DNA from: an uncultured Bacillota bacterium
GTDB lineage: Bacteria > Bacillota > Clostridia > Peptostreptococcales > Anaerovoracaceae
Assembly: GCA_949295785.1 (NCBI GenBank)
Contig: CASFMJ010000091.1
Location: forward strand, 1-41,418
Direction: 5' to 3'
Length of the DNA stretch: 41,418 nt
This document shows, piece after piece, positions 1 through 9,002 of this stretch (positions are counted from its first letter, which is position 1; the number at the start of each line of letters is the position of its first letter). The position numbers and the translations under genes are program-made. Below the pieces are notes generated by a model, which worked only from the letters and a program-made list of their open reading frames with translations, did not search any database and was not told where the DNA came from.

Positions 1-2
1 TG

Positions 3-254
3 GTCAATTCTCTAATTGAGCGCATTGAAGTTCACAACAACGATAAATCAAGCGGTCATTGTTATGTAAAAGTGGATATTTACTTTAGAGATTGCACCGA
101 ACCTTACATAAAAAATACTTCCTTATGGGACTTGCCCAAATGCGACACCCCCTTTTTCTGCCTTTATCTTACTTCTGAAAAATATCTTAAAAGTTCATCT
201 CCCCTATCACCTGTCTGCATACATATATTCTCCTGTTTTCATCTACACATTTAG
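3..254 (+). CDS. C-terminal end of a large serine recombinase (partial)
   Basis: The frame is open from the window edge and ends at a TAG at 252-254, so the 5' part lies outside the window. The first ~28 visible residues (LIERIEVHNNDKSSGH, then a VKVDIYF strand) match the C-terminal DUF4368-type end of large serine recombinases found in conjugative elements and prophages of Clostridia. After VDIYF the remaining ~50 residues look unlike the family and overlap the end of the convergent metallophosphoesterase, so the original stop may have been lost. Catalytic serine and resolvase domain are not visible. This could be the tail of an active element or a relic; the family call is fairly good and the state of the gene is unknown. 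Confidence 0.55.
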   Translation, partial: VNSLIERIEVHNNDKSSGHCYVKVDIYFRDCTEPYIKNTSLWDLPKCDTPFFCLYLTSEKYLKSSSPLSPVCIHIFSCFHLHI

Positions 255-1077
255 TCCATTTTATAAGTTGCACATTCTTGTCAGTTATTTCTATGCACGT
301 AATACCGTTTGGATGAATACATGAGCCTGTGTTGAGATATATTATACCTTCTTCTGAAATAAGTGCCGGCCGGTGGGTATGTCCTGCAATTATATTTTGC
401 CTGTTTTTTCTGGCCCATCCGATCAGCCGTTCTTCAACGACAGTACCCTTTTTGTAGTTTTTTGCTGCGCTGGTGGGATCCTTGAACCCTGACAGTTCAA
501 GGAGTTTCCATACATATCGCACCATCCACCTTGCTGCCTGCCATAGCCTGTCATTGAAAAAATCTGCCTGATGGCCATGTATCACATGCATCATTTTTCC
601 TTTTATGCTGATTATCACGGATTCAAAATATGGAAAATCAAAACAATCACTTCCGGTATCGTCTTTCTTTTTATTTTTACCCTGCTTTCTTATCTTCTGG
701 TTGTCATGGTTGCCTGTGAGCATGAGTAACCTTCCGCATTTTTGAAATCTATCGAGCATTTCAAATACATCACTATGTACTTCATAGATTTCTTTTATCC
801 TGCGATTTTCCCACAGTTCGTCCCCGTCACCGGCTTCTATATACATAAAGCCTGCCTTCCAGTAGTAGTCCAGAGCGGCCTGGTAAAGGATTTTATTATT
901 TAAAAAACTGTCATTCCATGTGCCTGTTCCTCTGTGACAATCGCTGAACAGCACTGTACCCGGATATGACCTGCAGTCTATCACGGGTGCTTTTGCGAAG
1001 GCCGAACTTATTCTCATATCATAATAACCCATATCATATAATATGTTCCGTTCTTCTATTATGCTCAATGTGAACAA
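187..1077 (-). CDS. Calcineurin-like metallophosphoesterase
   Basis: Predicted cytosolic two-metal phosphoesterase. The metal-binding motifs appear in order: SDCHRG (D46, H48), GDGDE (about 83-87), GNHD (122-125), HGHQ (about 166-169) and GHTH (about 232-235). This layout is shared with LpxH/YfcE-like enzymes; the substrate cannot be read from sequence. The longest frame starts at a TTG (1075-1077) with no convincing ribosome site. ATGs at 1030-1032 and 1015-1017 are alternative starts and would give an N-terminus closer to the usual ~25 residues before the first motif. The gene stands alone, convergent with the recombinase tail, and its last codons overlap that frame by about 70 bp. Confidence 0.85.
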   Translation of the reverse strand: MFTLSIIEERNILYDMGYYDMRISSAFAKAPVIDCRSYPGTVLFSDCHRGTGTWNDSFLNNKILYQAALDYYWKAGFMYIEAGDGDELWENRRIKEIYEVHSDVFEMLDRFQKCGRLLMLTGNHDNQKIRKQGKNKKKDDTGSDCFDFPYFESVIISIKGKMMHVIHGHQADFFNDRLWQAARWMVRYVWKLLELSGFKDPTSAAKNYKKGTVVEERLIGWARKNRQNIIAGHTHRPALISEEGIIYLNTGSCIHPNGITCIEITDKNVQLIKWTKCVDENRRIYVCRQVIGEMNF

Positions 1078-1174
1078 CAGTTTTCTTTGAATCGCGTAAT
1101 TATAAAAAAATATAACACTATAAAATAATATATATCATGTGGCGCAAATTTATCTTGCTAATCAATCCCCCCGA

Positions 1175-1202
1175 TAAAAAAGGGGCCGTCGATGCGGTCC
1201 CC
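1175..1202 (-). terminator. Rho-independent terminator after pduL
   Basis: On the minus strand GGGG-A-CCG pairs with CGG-CCCC around a CATCGA loop with one bulged A, followed by six T. It lies about 20 bp past the pduL stop and ends the tig-to-pduL transcription unit. Confidence 0.8.
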
Positions 1203-1220
1203 ATTATTGTCTTCTATATA

Positions 1221-1793
1221 TTACTTTATTATTGTACAAACCGAATCAGGACCGCATCCTGCTGCGTTTCCTTCATCAGTATCAAGATGAACTTCTCTTT
1301 CATGCTTTGCCCCTGCTCTTACAAGAACGTTATCGAAAGTGAGTCCTCTTTCGCCTTCTATCTTAATGCTGACTATATCGCCGTCTTTTACGCCTGCTTC
1401 CTTTGCCTGCTCATCGTTAAGGTGTACATGTCTTAAAGCAACGATAACGCCATGATCAAGTTCTACCTCTCCGCAAGGTCCGATAAGTTTGCAGCCTGGA
1501 GTTCCTTCCAGCTTTCCGGATTCTCTAACCGGTGCCTTGATACCGATAGTTCTTGCATCGGTCATTGCCAGTTCCACCTGAGTTTCTTTTCTTGCAGGCC
1601 CCAGTACTCTTATTCCGCTGAGTGTTTTTTTAGGTCCGACAATATCCACTTTTTCTTCACATGCAAACTGTCCCGGCTGAACAAGATCTTTAGTAGGGGT
1701 CAGCTTATGTCCCTTTCCGAAAAGGATTTCGATGTGTTCTTCACTTAAATGAAGGTGTTTGTTTGATAATCCGATTTTTACTTCGTAAGCCAT
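1221..1793 (-). CDS. pduL: PduL-type phosphate acyltransferase (phosphotransacylase)
   Basis: Interconverts acyl-CoA (propionyl- or acetyl-CoA) and acyl phosphate, feeding an acyl kinase for ATP. The 190-residue length and the zinc-ligand histidines fit the family: NKHLHL (H13, H15), RHVHL (H122, H124) and EVHLDTDEGN (H169). No N-terminal encapsulation peptide precedes the first barrel, and no microcompartment shell gene is nearby, so a cytosolic housekeeping phosphotransacetylase role is likely. The ribosome site AAAGGAG lies 12 bp before ATG. It is the last gene of the operon, about 70 bp after hpt, and precedes a terminator. Acetyl versus propionyl preference cannot be told. Confidence 0.9.
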   Translation of the reverse strand: MAYEVKIGLSNKHLHLSEEHIEILFGKGHKLTPTKDLVQPGQFACEEKVDIVGPKKTLSGIRVLGPARKETQVELAMTDARTIGIKAPVRESGKLEGTPGCKLIGPCGEVELDHGVIVALRHVHLNDEQAKEAGVKDGDIVSIKIEGERGLTFDNVLVRAGAKHEREVHLDTDEGNAAGCGPDSVCTIIK

Positions 1794-1862
1794 TTTTTAT
1801 GTATCTCCTTTTTATAAAAATAGTAATCAACTTATTATGTAATACAGCCTGGTCATATTGCC

Positions 1863-2387
1863 TTAGCCTTCTATATAACTTATATACGGAAGATTTCTGT
1901 ATTTCTGATCATAATCAAGGCCGTATCCTATCACAAACAGATTATCTATTGAAAATCCTGTGTAATCAGCTTTAACATCTGCTATGCGTCTTGAAGGTTT
2001 ATCTAAGAGAGTACATATTTTTACACTTTTAGGTCCTTTCTTCTCCAGATGTTTTTTTAGATGGCTCAATGTGATACCTGTATCAACTATGTCCTCGATT
2101 ATAAGAACATTTTTCCCGGAAATGTCTCCCTCCAGATCTTTCTTTATATTTACACTGCCGCTACTGATGGTTCCGGAACCATAGCTGGAGGCCATTATGA
2201 AATCTATCTCCACGTCATTAGGTATATTTTTCATCATATCAGCCATCCATACCACTGCACCTCTTAGGGTACATACCATATATATAGGTTCACCATTATA
2301 GTCTTCAGCGATTTCCCTGCCAAGTTCTCTTGCCCTTTTAATAATCTGTTCTTCAGTAAAAAGAACTCTGCCGACTGTGTCAATCAT
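1863..2387 (-). CDS. hpt: Hypoxanthine phosphoribosyltransferase
   Basis: Purine salvage enzyme making IMP/GMP from hypoxanthine/guanine and PRPP. The PRPP-binding loop is clear (VLIIEDIVDTGIT, about residues 94-106), and the flexible-loop region SSYGSGT and the C-terminal GYGLDYDQKYRNLPYI segment are typical. At 174 residues it is of normal length. It is Hpt rather than the pyrimidine regulator PyrR, judged by the purine-type C-terminus. AGGAGG lies 9 bp upstream of ATG, and the first 8 bp overlap the end of the DUF1232 gene, so the two are probably translationally coupled. In many Firmicutes hpt sits by tilS/ftsH; its place after ysxC here is different. Confidence 0.93.
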   Translation of the reverse strand: MIDTVGRVLFTEEQIIKRARELGREIAEDYNGEPIYMVCTLRGAVVWMADMMKNIPNDVEIDFIMASSYGSGTISSGSVNIKKDLEGDISGKNVLIIEDIVDTGITLSHLKKHLEKKGPKSVKICTLLDKPSRRIADVKADYTGFSIDNLFVIGYGLDYDQKYRNLPYISYIEG

Positions 2388-2715
2388 CTCTTTCTTCCTC
2401 CTGATTAACTGTAAATTCTACGCCTTCTACTATATCTTTATCCTTGAAATTTTTTGAAAGATCTGCTTCCTTCTCGCCTTCCCAGTACTGATCAAGTGTA
2501 TCCTTAAGATGCCATATTATCCAGAGCCATAATACTATATCATCTAAAAAGCCGAACGGAAATATTACCGGAGGTATCAGATCCACAGGAAGGAACAGAT
2601 ATATTACCCCCAATATGATCAGTGCCTTTTTTCGTTTTGGAACAGTCTTGTCCTTCATCATGGCAGATATCGCTTTGATTCTGCCGGACAAAACTCTGAA
2701 GCTTATAAACTGCAT
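2380..2715 (-). CDS. DUF1232 (YkvA-like) small membrane protein
   Basis: A 111-residue protein with a hydrophobic core at about 30-70 containing the family hallmark FLPVDLIPPVIFPFGFLDD, followed by an acidic, charged tail. DUF1232 proteins are presumed membrane-associated and their function is unknown. The ATG follows directly after the ysxC stop (TAA then ATG) with GGAGG just upstream, and the end overlaps hpt by 8 bp, so it lies within the quality-control operon. Confidence 0.8.
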   Translation of the reverse strand: MQFISFRVLSGRIKAISAMMKDKTVPKRKKALIILGVIYLFLPVDLIPPVIFPFGFLDDIVLWLWIIWHLKDTLDQYWEGEKEADLSKNFKDKDIVEGVEFTVNQEEERDD

Positions 2716-3303
2716 TTATTCCTCCAGAAGTTTTTCCATCTGCTCAAGAAGTTTTTCATGACCTGCTCTTTTAAGCGCAGATACAGGAATTATAACATCC
2801 TCACTGCCAAGATCCAGTGTTTTGCGTATAGTCGCCATACATTTGTGCATCTCGTTTCTTGAAACTTTGTCAGCCTTGGTTGCTACCACAATACCATCAA
2901 GTCCGTAATGTCTGAGGTATTCATACATCTGAACATCCTGGACTGAAGGTGCATGACGTATATCAACAAGCTGAACAACTTTTTTAAGACCTTTTCTGTT
3001 ACGGAAATATTCCTCCATCATAGGACCCCAGTCCCGGCTCATGGACTTTGAAACTTTAGCATATCCATATCCCGGCAGATCAACAATCCTGAATCTATCA
3101 TCTATGCCATAGAAATTTATGGTTCTTGTCTTTCCGGGACTTCCTGAAACTCTTGCCAGACTTTTTCTTCCTGTAATAAGATTAAGAAGTGATGACTTTC
3201 CTACATTAGACCGCCCGGCAAAGGCAATCTCAGGCAAATTGTCTTCGGGATACTGAGATGCTTTGACAGCTACTGCCTCAAGGCGTGCTTCCCTTATTAT
3301 CAT
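2716..3303 (-). CDS. ysxC: Ribosome biogenesis GTPase YsxC/EngB
   Basis: GTPase of the TrmE-Era-EngA-EngB-Septin group needed for large-subunit assembly. G1 is GRSNVGKSSL (about 30-39), G3 is DLPGYGYAKV, and G4 is ATKADK. The chosen start gives 195 residues, equal to Bacillus YsxC: the ATG at 3301-3303 lies one base past the lon stop and is preceded by AAAGG. A longer frame of ten extra codons runs inside lon and lacks a ribosome site. The lon-ysxC adjacency is a conserved Firmicutes arrangement and supports the call. Confidence 0.95.
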   Translation of the reverse strand: MIIREARLEAVAVKASQYPEDNLPEIAFAGRSNVGKSSLLNLITGRKSLARVSGSPGKTRTINFYGIDDRFRIVDLPGYGYAKVSKSMSRDWGPMMEEYFRNRKGLKKVVQLVDIRHAPSVQDVQMYEYLRHYGLDGIVVATKADKVSRNEMHKCMATIRKTLDLGSEDVIIPVSALKRAGHEKLLEQMEKLLEE

Positions 3304-3304
3304 A

Positions 3305-5638
3305 CTACAAACCTTTACTTTCTGCCAGAGCATATTTTAATGTGTCACCGGCTTTTTCCAGCAGGACAAAATCAAGCTGCTTACGTACAGTCTGAGGTAT
3401 ATCGTCTATATCTGCCTTATTATCGGCTGGAAGCAGGATAGTTCTTATTCCTGCTCTGTGTGCAGCGAGAACTTTTTCCTTTATTCCTCCGACCGGAAGT
3501 ACTTTTCCTCTTAGAGTTATCTCGCCTGTCATTGCCACATCTTTTTTAACAGGAATGCCTGTCAGGGCTGACATTACTGATGTGAACATGGTGACTCCGG
3601 CTGACGGACCGTCTTTGGGAACTGCTCCCTCCGGAACATGTATATGAAGATCATTTTTTTTGTAAAAATCTTCCTCTATACCATATTGTGAAGCTATGGA
3701 TCGTATATATGTTATGGCAGTCCTTGCAGATTCCTGCATCACGTCTCCAAGCTGCCCCGTAAGTTCTATTTTTCCTGTCCCCGGGACGACAGCAGTCTCA
3801 ATAAACAGGGTGTCTCCTCCTACCTGAGTCCATGCCATACCTGTGGAAACTCCAACTTCACTTTCATTCTGAACAATATCAAATCTGAATCTGTGTTTTC
3901 CAAGATATCCTTCAAGGGAAGCCGGTGTTATCCTGTAAGACTGGGCTCTTTTGGCAACTATCTTCCGTGCCACTTTTCTGCAGAGACTTCCTATTTCTCT
4001 CTCAAGATTACGCACACCTGATTCTCTGGTATAATAGTTTATCAGTTCTCTCAGGGCCTTTTCACTTATGGCAAAATTTTTCTTTTTAAGGCCATGAGCC
4101 TTCATCTGCTTAGGGACAAGATATTTCTGAGCTATCTTTACCTTTTCTTCTTCAGTATATCCCGATATCTCTATTACTTCCATCCTGTCAAGAAGGGGTC
4201 TTGGGATAGTCTCGGTGGTATTGGCTGTGGTTATAAACATCACCTTGGAAAGATCAAAGGGAACCTCAAGGAAGTGATCGGTGAACTCTTTGTTCTGTTC
4301 AGGGTCAAGAACTTCAAGAAGAGCTGATGCAGGATCTCCCTTGAAATCAGAGCCTATTTTGTCAACCTCATCGAAAAGGAACACCGGATTGTTGGTTCCC
4401 GCATCTTTTATGGCATTGATTACTCTTCCCGGAATTGCTCCTATATATGTCCTTCTGTGTCCCCGAATCTCTGCTTCATCTCGTACGCCTCCGAGAGCCA
4501 TCCTTACAAACTCTCTGCCTGTTGCTCTTGCAATAGACTTGGCCACTGATGTCTTACCCACTCCGGGAGGTCCTACAAGGCATATAATGGGCCCCTTGAT
4601 ACCTTTAGAAAGATGTATCACCGCAAGATACTCAAGTATCCTGTCTTTTACTTTTTCTAACCCGTAATGGTCTTCATTGAGAATCTTCTCCGCCTTGTTG
4701 ATATCAGAAATCGTCTTGGAAGACTTATTCCATGGCAGTGAAATTATTGTTTCAACGTAATTTCTTATGACTCCGCTTTCAGCTGATGAAGGTGACATCT
4801 TAGCAAACTTATCAATCTCTTTTTTTACTTTTTCCTCAATCTTCGGATCAAGTTTAAGTTCTTTCAGCTTGGAAAGCCACTCATCAGCTTCGCTGACTGC
4901 GTCTTCTCCAAATCCCAGTTCGCTCTGGATAGCCTTCATCTGCTCTCTGAGATAATACTCCTTCTGATTCTGCTTTACATTTTCTTCTACCTGGCGGCTC
5001 AGCTTGTTTTCCAGATCCAATATCTGATTTTCTTCAAATATCAGGCCGCTCAGAATATCCATTCTTTCTCTGACATCGGCAGTCTCAAGTACAAGCTGTT
5101 TTTTGGCTACATCTATATCGATCTGAACTGCGATGGTATCAGTAAGTATATCCGGATCGTCCATAATTACAGAAAGGTCATATAGATCCGTTTTCAGGTT
5201 AGGTTTAAGCTGTCTGTACTCATCAAAATTATTGAGCATCACCCTAATCCTTGCCTGAATCTCCTGTTCATCAGCAGGATATGTTATACTTTCCACCCTG
5301 TCAAGGGCCACTGTGATATATGGTTCTTCTGACACAACTTCATTTACAGATGCCCTGTAAAGACCTTCAACGAGTACTCTTACGGTATCGCCCTGAATCT
5401 TCAGCATCTGCTTTATCTTGATTACTGTTCCGGTTTTATAGTAATCGTCTCTGGTGGGAATGAGTATATTTTCATCTTTCTGAGCTGAAACAAAAAGTAT
5501 TTTATCTCTGTTCATAGCTGCTTCAAGAGCTTTGATTGATTTTTCTCTTCCCACATCAAAATGCAGGATGGTGTTCGGAAAAAGCATAAGACCTCGCAAA
5601 GGTATACAAGGCATTATAAGCTTTTCATCTGTGTTCAT
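3305..5638 (-). CDS. lon: ATP-dependent protease Lon
   Basis: Cytosolic AAA+ serine protease that degrades misfolded and regulatory proteins. The 777-residue chain has an N-terminal substrate domain (from CIPLRGLMLFPN), a coiled-coil middle, a Walker A GPPGVGKTS near 355, Walker B FLFDEVDKI, and a C-terminal protease domain with catalytic S679 (KDGPSAG) and K720 (PVGGIKEK). All key residues are present. The ribosome site AAAGGGGG precedes ATG. It lies after clpX, separated by 81 bp that hold a perfect hairpin, and overlaps no neighbour. No CtsR or CIRCE-type operator was recognised upstream. Confidence 0.97.
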   Translation of the reverse strand: MNTDEKLIMPCIPLRGLMLFPNTILHFDVGREKSIKALEAAMNRDKILFVSAQKDENILIPTRDDYYKTGTVIKIKQMLKIQGDTVRVLVEGLYRASVNEVVSEEPYITVALDRVESITYPADEQEIQARIRVMLNNFDEYRQLKPNLKTDLYDLSVIMDDPDILTDTIAVQIDIDVAKKQLVLETADVRERMDILSGLIFEENQILDLENKLSRQVEENVKQNQKEYYLREQMKAIQSELGFGEDAVSEADEWLSKLKELKLDPKIEEKVKKEIDKFAKMSPSSAESGVIRNYVETIISLPWNKSSKTISDINKAEKILNEDHYGLEKVKDRILEYLAVIHLSKGIKGPIICLVGPPGVGKTSVAKSIARATGREFVRMALGGVRDEAEIRGHRRTYIGAIPGRVINAIKDAGTNNPVFLFDEVDKIGSDFKGDPASALLEVLDPEQNKEFTDHFLEVPFDLSKVMFITTANTTETIPRPLLDRMEVIEISGYTEEEKVKIAQKYLVPKQMKAHGLKKKNFAISEKALRELINYYTRESGVRNLEREIGSLCRKVARKIVAKRAQSYRITPASLEGYLGKHRFRFDIVQNESEVGVSTGMAWTQVGGDTLFIETAVVPGTGKIELTGQLGDVMQESARTAITYIRSIASQYGIEEDFYKKNDLHIHVPEGAVPKDGPSAGVTMFTSVMSALTGIPVKKDVAMTGEITLRGKVLPVGGIKEKVLAAHRAGIRTILLPADNKADIDDIPQTVRKQLDFVLLEKAGDTLKYALAESKGL

Positions 5639-5692
5639 ATGCTGTTCCCCCTTTCTTTTTTCATCAGGCGGTTAAAATATCCATCCGCCAAC

Positions 5693-5720
5693 AACAAAGG
5701 CGACTTCAGTCGCCTTTGTT
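5693..5720 (-). terminator. Perfect hairpin between clpX and lon (weak terminator or processing site)
   Basis: Two 13-bp perfectly complementary arms (AACAAAGGCGACT and its complement) enclose two bases, and the structure begins at the clpX stop codon. The tract after it on the minus strand is only moderately T-rich (TTTGTTGTTGG), so it may attenuate or mark an RNA processing or 3' stabilising site rather than fully terminate before lon. Confidence 0.5.
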
Positions 5721-7000
5721 TATGAAGCATTTGCTTCAAGATCCTTAAGTTCTTTCCCTGACTTAAGGACCAGTTCAGGTCTGCCCTTCATTTCGATAGT
5801 TTCTTTTGTCACTATACATTTATCCACATCATTTCTCGACGGAATCTCATACATTATCTCTGTCATTATTGATTCCAGAATGCCTCTCAATCCTCTGGCT
5901 CCTGTTTTTCGCTGTATTGCCTGACGAGCAACAGCTCTTATGGCTTCATCATCCATTTCCAGCTGAACCCCATCCATTTCAAGCAGTTTTTTATACTGCT
6001 TGAGTAATGCATTCTTAGGTTCCTTTATTATCCTTACAAGAGCATCTTCTGAAAGTTCTTCCAGAGTCACAATCACCGGCAGACGACCTATAAATTCAGG
6101 TATCAGCCCGAATCTCAGAAGATCTTCAGGCTGTATCTTAGTCATCAGATTGCTTTCATCTTCTTTATCATTTTTGATTTCTGAATTAAACCCTATTACT
6201 TTATCTCCCATTCTGCGTTTGATTATCTTATCCAGTCCGTCAAAAGCCCCTCCACATATGAAAAGCACATTGGTTGTATCAAACTGAATGAATTCCTGAT
6301 GGGGATGTTTTCTTCCTCCTTGAGGAGGAACGTTGGCAACCGTTCCTTCCAGGATTTTAAGAAGCGCCTGCTGAACACCTTCACCGCTTACATCTCTGGT
6401 TATAGACGGATTCTCAGATTTTCTGGCTATTTTATCTATTTCATCAACATAAATAATACCTTTCTGAGCTTTTTCCACATCATAATCAGCAGCCTGGAGA
6501 AGCTTAAGAAGTATGTTTTCCACGTCCTCTCCCACATAGCCTGCCTCTGTAAGGGCAGTAGCATCAGCGATAGCAAAAGGCACATCCAGTATTTTAGCCA
6601 GTGTCTGTGCCAGAAGTGTTTTCCCCGATCCGGTGGGTCCTATCATCACGATGTTGCTTTTCTGAAGTTCCACATCATCTTTTGGTTCAGATGCAACACC
6701 GTTGATTCGCTTATAATGATTGTATACTGCAACAGCAAGAGCTTTTTTTGCCCTATCCTGTTCAATGACATATTCTGACAGAATCTCAGAAATTTCTTTT
6801 GGTTTCGGAAGCTTGTATACAGTTTCCTTTTTACCCGGCAAATTTTCACTCTGAGCTTCTTCATTTATTATGTCCAGGCATACATGTACACACTCGTCAC
6901 ATATATATACCCCCGGTCCGGCAACAAGACGAGTCACCTGATTCTGCGGTTTACCACAGAACGAGCAGCGAATCTGTCTGTTTTCATCGTATTTGCTCAT
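5720..7000 (-). CDS. clpX: ATP-dependent Clp protease ATP-binding subunit ClpX
   Basis: AAA+ unfoldase that feeds tagged substrates to ClpP. The N-terminal zinc-binding domain has C12, C15, C34 and C37 (CSFCGK and CDEC), followed by Walker A GPTGSGKT, Walker [10 protein letters not shown], a sensor region and [11 protein letters not shown] ClpP-docking IGF-type loop is visible as KVIGFNSE. At 426 residues it is full length. It follows clpP by 18 bp, so the two partner subunits are co-transcribed. Confidence 0.97.
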   Translation of the reverse strand: MSKYDENRQIRCSFCGKPQNQVTRLVAGPGVYICDECVHVCLDIINEEAQSENLPGKKETVYKLPKPKEISEILSEYVIEQDRAKKALAVAVYNHYKRINGVASEPKDDVELQKSNIVMIGPTGSGKTLLAQTLAKILDVPFAIADATALTEAGYVGEDVENILLKLLQAADYDVEKAQKGIIYVDEIDKIARKSENPSITRDVSGEGVQQALLKILEGTVANVPPQGGRKHPHQEFIQFDTTNVLFICGGAFDGLDKIIKRRMGDKVIGFNSEIKNDKEDESNLMTKIQPEDLLRFGLIPEFIGRLPVIVTLEELSEDALVRIIKEPKNALLKQYKKLLEMDGVQLEMDDEAIRAVARQAIQRKTGARGLRGILESIMTEIMYEIPSRNDVDKCIVTKETIEMKGRPELVLKSGKELKDLEANAS

Positions 7001-7017
7001 ATATTATTTTTCCCCCG

Positions 7018-7599
7018 TTATCTGGACGTAATAACTTTATCTATGAGACCATAGCAGCAAGCTTCATCGGCACTCATAAAATTATCTCTGTCCGTATCTT
7101 TTGATACTCTTTCAAGATTCTGACCCGTGTTTTCAGCCATGATCCTGTTGAGTTTTTCTCTGGTCTTTAATATCCAGTCAGCATGTATCTTAATATCCTC
7201 TGCCTGACCTTTTACCCCTCCAAGAGGCTGATGAATCATAATCTCTGCATTTGGAAGCGCCATCCTTTTTCCTTTTGCCCCTGAAGACAGCAAGAATGCT
7301 CCCATGCTGGCTGCAAGACCGACACATATAGTCGATACATCCGGTTTTATATACTGCATCGTGTCATAAATAGCCATTCCCGCGGTGACAGATCCTCCCG
7401 GACTGTTTATATATATGCATATATCTTTATCCGGATCTTCTGCTTCAAGGAACAGAAGCTGCGCAACCACCACGCTTGCCACATGGTCATCGATTTCTTC
7501 TCCCAGAAAAATTATTCTGTCCTTCAGAAGTCTGGAATAAATATCATAGGAGCGTTCTCCTCTTGAAGTCTGTTCTATTACGTATGGTACTAAAGCCAT
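7018..7599 (-). CDS. clpP: ATP-dependent Clp protease proteolytic subunit ClpP
   Basis: Serine protease subunit of the ClpXP tetradecamer. The catalytic triad is in place: S98 in [10 protein letters not shown]123 in IMIHQPLGG, and D172 in the [10 protein letters not shown] segment. At 193 residues it matches the family. The N-terminus [11 protein letters not shown] matches processed ClpP axial-loop sequences. AAGGAAGGGG lies upstream of ATG. It lies between tig and clpX as in most Firmicutes and Proteobacteria. Confidence 0.97.
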   Translation of the reverse strand: MALVPYVIEQTSRGERSYDIYSRLLKDRIIFLGEEIDDHVASVVVAQLLFLEAEDPDKDICIYINSPGGSVTAGMAIYDTMQYIKPDVSTICVGLAASMGAFLLSSGAKGKRMALPNAEIMIHQPLGGVKGQAEDIKIHADWILKTREKLNRIMAENTGQNLERVSKDTDRDNFMSADEACCYGLIDKVITSR

Positions 7600-7628
7600 T
7601 TCATACCCCTTCCTTTCTTAAAGGCAAG

Positions 7629-8912
7629 TTATTTGATCTCAGCGTTATCATAGATAAAGCGGATCGCCTTTTTCACTTTCAGATCTTTTTCGAGGAACGT
7701 AAGGTTTTCCACGCCGATCATTTCTTTCAGCTTGTCAGCCGTTGTCTGGTACTGGATTGCCATAACCTTCAGTTCTTCTTCCATTTCGTCTTTGGTAACT
7801 TCTATTTTTTCTGCTTCAACTATACCGTTGAGAAGAATTCTTGTCTTTACCTGTCTCTCAGCATCAGGTTTTAACTCTTCCCTGAAAGCAGCCATATCTT
7901 TTCCTACAAATTCAAGATACTGTCCAAGAGACATCCCCTGATAACGGAGCTGCTGATCAAGTTCCTGTGCCATTCTATCCATTTCGTCCTGAATCATGAC
8001 CTGCGGCACATCAATTTCATTGGCTTCCACTACCTTAGTCAGAGCTGCATCCTGCATCTGATTCTCGGCGCTTGCCTTGGCGTACTTCTGTAGTCTTTCC
8101 TTTGTAGCCTTTTTTAATTCCTCTAAAGTATCATATTCACTTACATCTTTGGCAAATTCATCATCAAGCTCAGGAAGCTGCTCTTCTTTTATCTCATGGA
8201 CAAGGCAATGGAAAACAGCTTCTTTCCCTGCCAGATCTTTTGCATGATAATCTTCCGGGAAAGTAACTTTAACATCTTTCTTCTCACCCGGAGTTGCACC
8301 TATGAGCTGTTCTTCAAATCCCGGAATAAACATGCCTGAACCCAGCTTCAGTTCCTGACGCTCTGCTGTGCCTCCTTCAAACTGCTCATCTCCCACAAAT
8401 CCGGAATAATCAAGAAGTACTGTATCTCCTTCTTTTGCCGGTCTTTCTACCAGAACAACTCTTGCATTTCTTTTTCTCAGAGATTCTATTTCCTTATCTA
8501 TCTCTTCTTTTTTCACCCTGTTTGTAACCTTCTTGATCTCTACGCCCTTATAGTCTTTTACCTCAACTATGGGATAGCAGGGAACCGTGATTGTAGCTGT
8601 GAATCCTTCGCCCTTTGCTATTTTACTGAATTCGGCAGCAGGGCTGTCAATCACTTCCAGTTCCAGCTCCGCAAGTGCTTTGCCGTAGTGTTCACTGAAA
8701 AGCTCATCTATTGCATCCTCAAAGAATATTCCCTCACCATAACGTTTTTCTATTATGCTTCTTGGGGCTTTACCCTTCCTGAATCCGTCTACCTGAAAAC
8801 GGTCCTTTGTCTTCTGATATGCTTTTACCTGAGCATTTTCGAATTCCTCAGCTGTAAATTCCATTGTAAATTTAACATCGTTCTTTTCTCTTGAAATAAA
8901 TGTTGCTTTCAT
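7629..8912 (-). CDS. tig: Trigger factor (ribosome-associated chaperone)
   Basis: Peptidyl-prolyl isomerase/chaperone at the ribosome exit tunnel. The ribosome-docking signature FRKGKAPRSIIEKRYG is present near residue 45, followed by the FKBP-like domain (GDTVLLDYSGFVG) and a helical C-terminal domain. I chose the ATG at 8910-8912 because AGGAGG sits 10 bp upstream and the protein then starts MKATFISREKNDVKF, giving 427 residues as usual. A longer frame adds 13 non-conserved residues that overlap the ribosome site. It is the first gene of the tig-clpP-clpX-lon-ysxC operon, with a good promoter about 50 bp upstream. Confidence 0.96.
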   Translation of the reverse strand: MKATFISREKNDVKFTMEFTAEEFENAQVKAYQKTKDRFQVDGFRKGKAPRSIIEKRYGEGIFFEDAIDELFSEHYGKALAELELEVIDSPAAEFSKIAKGEGFTATITVPCYPIVEVKDYKGVEIKKVTNRVKKEEIDKEIESLRKRNARVVLVERPAKEGDTVLLDYSGFVGDEQFEGGTAERQELKLGSGMFIPGFEEQLIGATPGEKKDVKVTFPEDYHAKDLAGKEAVFHCLVHEIKEEQLPELDDEFAKDVSEYDTLEELKKATKERLQKYAKASAENQMQDAALTKVVEANEIDVPQVMIQDEMDRMAQELDQQLRYQGMSLGQYLEFVGKDMAAFREELKPDAERQVKTRILLNGIVEAEKIEVTKDEMEEELKVMAIQYQTTADKLKEMIGVENLTFLEKDLKVKKAIRFIYDNAEIK

Positions 8913-8960
8913 TAAATTCCATCCTCCTAAATACCGTATCTCAACGGACAATTGTATAAT

Positions 8961-8989
8961 ATTATACCTCTAAACATGTCTAAAGTAAA
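8961..8989 (-). promoter_or_regulatory. Sigma-A type promoter of the tig operon
   Basis: On the minus strand TTTACT and TATAAT are separated by 17 bp, placing transcription start about 40 bp upstream of the tig start codon. The region upstream is strongly AT-rich and could act as an UP element. Confidence 0.7.
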
Positions 8990-9002
8990 GTATATTGCTA
9001 CT

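Noticed and set aside
1863..2387. hpt as the pyrimidine regulator PyrR
   Set aside because: The C-terminal region is of purine phosphoribosyltransferase type and the gene is far from the pyr operon.
4281..4667. Plus-strand frame of 128 codons inside lon
   Set aside because: Antisense shadow of the lon AAA domain; no ribosome site and no recognisable protein.
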